A stretch of 64,000 nucleotides of DNA from Clostridium sp. KNHs214 (GTDB lineage Bacteria > Bacillota > Clostridia > Clostridiales > Clostridiaceae): the NCBI RefSeq assembly GCF_000744935.1, contig NZ_JQMW01000011.1, positions 62,001-126,000 on the forward strand, given 5' to 3'. This document shows, one piece after another, positions 61,822-64,000 of the stretch (positions are counted from its first letter, which is position 1; each line of letters starts with the position of its first letter). The notes beneath the pieces are model-generated. The model was not told where the DNA came from, made no database searches, and saw only the letters and a program-made list of their open reading frames with translations. The position numbers and the translations under genes are program-made.

Positions 61822-61966
61822 GTTTTTTTTATTTTTTTACAGAAGTTTAGCACTTAAAATTTTTTTGGCGTAAGCCACTGATTTATAATGAAAGATTGAG
61901 TTTTATCTTGAAAAACATAAATTCCCATTTTTACTGGAAATTATAGAGAAAAAATTTGCAAAATAA

Positions 61967-62017
61967 AAGCATCCTTTTTATAATAGTTTTGCTTAAAACA
62001 AACACAAAAAGGATGCT
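61967..62017. repeat. Palindrome AGCATCCTTTTT/AAAAAGGATGCT
   Basis: A 12-bp perfect stem around a ~27-nt loop, directly before a broken reading frame. Short inverted matches of TTTTTACTGGAA (61930 and 62284-62319) bracket the wider region and may mark the ends of an old element. Confidence 0.5.
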
Positions 62018-62023
62018 GATAAA

Positions 62024-62163
62024 ATGAGAAAAAGTTATTTAAAACAATTACCTTCGTGGTACTATTTGGATTTATGCTTCAGGTAGATATTATTGAAGAC
62101 ATAAGAGATGAAAGATTTATTATAGAAGATAGTTGGGATAACCCACTTTTTGTGAAAACTTAA
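62024..62163 (+). pseudogene. Broken small ORF, possible mobile-element remnant
   Basis: MRKSYLKQLPSWYYLDLCFR is stopped at 62086; another frame then reads VDIIEDIRDERFIIEDSWDNPLFVKT to a stop at 62163. The two parts together look like one small protein split by a frameshift. I do not recognise it. Small GC-rich hairpins (GACCtatcGGTC, GGGCttaccaGCCC) follow at 62232-62260. The remaining part of 61822-62609 is AT-rich without a gene. Confidence 0.4.
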
Positions 62164-62283
62164 AATAAAAATAAAATTGGAAATTATTTATTAAGGTTTC
62201 ATGGGGTAGGGGAAAGTGTAGCTATTTTTGCGACCTATCGGTCTGTGGGCTTACCAGCCCTTTAATTAAGTGTAAAAAAATAC

Positions 62284-62319
62284 AATTCCAGTAAAAATAA
62301 AATTTTTACTGGAATTTAG
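62284..62319. terminator. Strong AT-rich hairpin
   Basis: AATTCCAGTAAAAAT/ATTTTTACTGGAATT, a 15-bp perfect stem. It may be the end of the element described at 61967 or a terminator. Confidence 0.5.
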
Positions 62320-62609
62320 GTGCGAAATCTCTGATTTTTTTAAACCTATTACCTAGTGGCCTTTTCATATATAGAAATCCCCTTAAAAGCTCTTTAATTA
62401 TATATATAAAATAGTATACTTAATAATATACTATAAAAATTCTCCATAAATTTAATATTTAAACTTTGACATTTATATTTTAAATACATAACTGAGAATT
62501 AGCGTTCAACATCTAGCATCTAGCCAATTATAATTTACAACAAAAAAATACTGCACAATTAAAAAATATTAATAGAAAATTAAATATTATATAGAAAGGA
62601 TGATTTAAA

Positions 62610-63221
62610 ATGAATGATTTCCCTATAAATTATAAGGTAGCAGAAACTACCATAGATAAGCTTTTAAAATTCTTTAAAAAATCTACTATACGTGGCTATT
62701 GCAAAAATTGTCCAAACTTCCAAAAGGTTTGGTCCTGTCCTCCCTATGATTTTTCGGAAGAAGAGTATATACACAATTATAAATTTGCGTATATAATTGG
62801 TGCTAAACTAAATTACAGTGACATAAGAGAATATGTAGACAAACTTATTTGCAATAGTATGGATAATATTCACATATCAACAGATATTTACTATAAACTT
62901 AGGGGAATTGTGGATAAAAATATGTTTTCTATGGAAAACTTATATAATGATTCAAAAATACTTTTAGGGGGTAAATGCACTTTATGCAATGAGTGTGCAA
63001 GAGAAAAAAATAGCCCTTGCCTTCACCAGGATAAATTAAGATATTCCCTAGAAAGCTTAGGCTTTGAAGTTTCTTCAATAACAGAAAATATTCTAAAGGA
63101 TAAGATAATATTTACAGGAGATTCTCTTCCACCATACTGTCTGTCCATATATGCACTTTTCTCAAAGGAACAGCTTTCAACAAAAGAGTTAGAAATGCAA
63201 TTAACAAGTAGTGTACATTAA
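62610..63221 (+). CDS. DUF2284 family cysteine-rich metal-binding protein
   Basis: This 203-residue protein has an N-terminal cluster RGYCKNCPNFQKVWSCPPYD and a second GGKCTLCNECAREKNSPCLH, followed by LRYSLESLGFEVSSI and SLPPYCLSIYAL. This is the DUF2284 pattern; metal or Fe-S binding is predicted but function is not known. AAAGGATG precedes the ATG. Single gene with a strong terminator. Confidence 0.9.
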   Translation: MNDFPINYKVAETTIDKLLKFFKKSTIRGYCKNCPNFQKVWSCPPYDFSEEEYIHNYKFAYIIGAKLNYSDIREYVDKLICNSMDNIHISTDIYYKLRGIVDKNMFSMENLYNDSKILLGGKCTLCNECAREKNSPCLHQDKLRYSLESLGFEVSSITENILKDKIIFTGDSLPPYCLSIYALFSKEQLSTKELEMQLTSSVH

Positions 63222-63290
63222 TATTAAGCATTGAGTGCTACTCATTTTTAATTATCTACTGAAATATAAATCTGCGAACTACAAGTAAAT

Positions 63291-63341
63291 TAAAAACCAT
63301 GCACATAAAGAAATTTATTTTCTCATTTATGCATGGTTTTT
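63291..63341 (+). terminator. Terminator of the DUF2284 gene
   Basis: AAAACCATGCA and TGCATGGTTTTT pair with an inner ATAAA/TTTAT stem, followed by T-rich sequence. Confidence 0.8.
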
Positions 63342-63383
63342 GTATTTTACATCACTTTTATAAATTTATTTATCCGATGACTA

Positions 63384-63487
63384 CCTGCCGTAACACTCCC
63401 ACTTCTAACAAAGTGGGAGATAACGGCAGCTACGTCCCTGGATAACGATTTCTAACCTTCAGTTGGAGTAAAAACTCCATCTGAAGC
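63384..63487. repeat. Two adjacent GC-richer hairpins
   Basis: Hairpin 1 has arms CTGCCGT/ACGGCAG with inner CCCACTT/AAGTGGG (63386-63430). Hairpin 2 has arms CTTCAG/CTGAAG with inner GGAGT/ACTCC (63458-63486). They sit just downstream of the reverse-strand PHP gene and may terminate it, but the linker GCTACGTCCCTGGATAACG looks conserved-type and is unexplained. Confidence 0.5.
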
Positions 63488-63495
63488 TAAGAGCT

Positions 63496-64000
63496 CTATT
63501 TATTGTAGCCCATATATAAATCTATATCCTTAAATCCCTCTTCTGTTTTCATAACAGGATGAAAATTGCCATCTTTTATTGCTTGAATAAAATCTTTTTC
63601 ATCCTTAATGTCTGTTAAAAATCTTGTAGCATAAGTTCCTATCTTATCTATAATATGTGCATCACTAGCTCCAACACAAGGTATTCCTAACTCTACTGCT
63701 AAAGTAAAACCCTGAAGATTATGATGTGGTAAAGTACTTCCATTAAAAGTTTCTATGGCATTTAAGTATTTAGTTCTTCTTATGTTTTCTCCTAAGCCCC
63801 TATTATTATTTCTAAAAGGGTGAGCACTTATAGCTATTCCACCTTTTTCTTGAACCATCTCTGTAAGTTCCCAAGCATGAATTTTTTTCTCTGGTAACTT
63901 ATCCATTCCAAAAACTAAAACATCTCCCTCGTGGGTCAATATTTCTGCACCCACTATAACTGTAAAGTTCATTTTTTTAGCTACTTCTTTAGCCTCTTTC
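63496..64000 (-). CDS. PHP-domain metal-dependent phosphoesterase, 5' end outside window
   Basis: Open reading runs from the window edge through KEAKEVAKKMNFTVIVGAEI to the stop at 63496, giving 167 visible residues. PHP-domain features are GAEILTHEGDVLVFG, GGIAISAHPFR (metal His), ETFNGS and GASDAHIIDKIGTYATRFL (Asp-His metal pair). The N-terminal HxH motif should lie outside the window. The internal Met at 63972 is not the start. These proteins hydrolyse phosphoesters such as nucleoside or histidinol phosphates; the substrate here is unknown. Confidence 0.88.
   Translation of the reverse strand, partial: KEAKEVAKKMNFTVIVGAEILTHEGDVLVFGMDKLPEKKIHAWELTEMVQEKGGIAISAHPFRNNNRGLGENIRRTKYLNAIETFNGSTLPHHNLQGFTLAVELGIPCVGASDAHIIDKIGTYATRFLTDIKDEKDFIQAIKDGNFHPVMKTEEGFKDIDLYMGYNK

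Noticed and set aside
1-64000. Prophage, plasmid, rRNA or tRNA content
   Set aside because: No phage structural or integrase genes, replication genes, or recognisable rRNA/tRNA sequences were found by reading; the content is chromosomal housekeeping and transport.

Overview
The window is low-GC DNA (roughly 28-30% by eye) with strong AGGAGG-type ribosome binding sites, a Spo0E-family sporulation phosphatase, a YaaR protein, a class II (B12) ribonucleotide reductase, a HutP-family protein, Clostridium-style riboswitches and many short palindromic intergenic repeats. This fits a chromosomal segment of Clostridium sensu stricto (relatives of C. botulinum/C. tetani). The species cannot be fixed from the sequence alone. 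I see no rRNA, tRNA, prophage, plasmid origin or CRISPR array. Both ends cut genes: recX at the left and a PHP-domain gene at the right.

Layout. 0-2.6 kb: recX, an M16 zinc peptidase and a small membrane protein. 2.8-3.4 kb: queT behind a preQ1 riboswitch. 3.7-7.5 kb: hutP followed by a UAG-rich leader with a terminator, then a TrpXYZ-like ABC transporter. 8-8.7 kb: an L,D-transpeptidase. 8.75-17.9 kb: a response regulator, a histidine kinase, an ABC ATPase and two large FtsX-type permeases; an 830-bp non-coding hairpin block separates the sensor genes from the transporter. 18.2-21.3 kb: a YheO-like regulator, ridA, a YitT protein and an HMA-like protein. 21.9-24.3 kb: aroQ, aroK and a chorismate mutase-aroE fusion. 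24.8-27.8 kb: larB, larE and larC. 28-31.8 kb: an unknown protein, map with a SEC-C motif, and a MATE exporter. 32.9-38.6 kb: SPFH and NfeD proteins, nadE, yaaR and a two-gene chromate transporter. 38.6-40.7 kb: a repeat island. 40.7-46.6 kb: an MFS transporter with a structured leader, a P-type cation ATPase behind a Mn2+ (yybP-ykoY) riboswitch, and free methionine-R-sulfoxide reductase. 46.6-51.5 kb: a tnpB remnant, a gamma-carbonic anhydrase-like protein, an APC amino-acid transporter, an Rrf2 regulator and a lipoprotein. 52.1-58 kb: nrdJ and a beta-CASP metallo-beta-lactamase protein with a duplicated C-terminal domain. 58.5-64 kb: spo0E-like, two small membrane proteins, an NhaC-family transporter behind a lysine riboswitch, a DUF2284 protein and the PHP-domain gene.

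Three RNA-controlled transport units are clear: preQ1-queT, Mn2+-P-type ATPase and lysine-NhaC/LysW. A fourth is proposed. Between hutP and the TrpXYZ-like operon lie 20 UAG triplets in about 220 nt (7 steps of exactly 8 nt and 4 of exactly 5 nt), followed by an intrinsic terminator. This is the layout of the B. subtilis hutP-hutH antitermination region, moved onto an ABC transporter.

The other striking signal is repeat content. At least nine families of non-coding palindromic elements fill most gaps. Two related ~240-bp hairpin families (A and B here) keep the same internal-loop and apical-loop sequences while their stem sequences differ completely yet still pair. That pattern suggests selection on folding. 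A-C-B composites occur as a long inverted pair at 15.0-15.9 and 31.8-32.9 kb. All positions and pairings were read by eye; no alignment, folding or database search was run.
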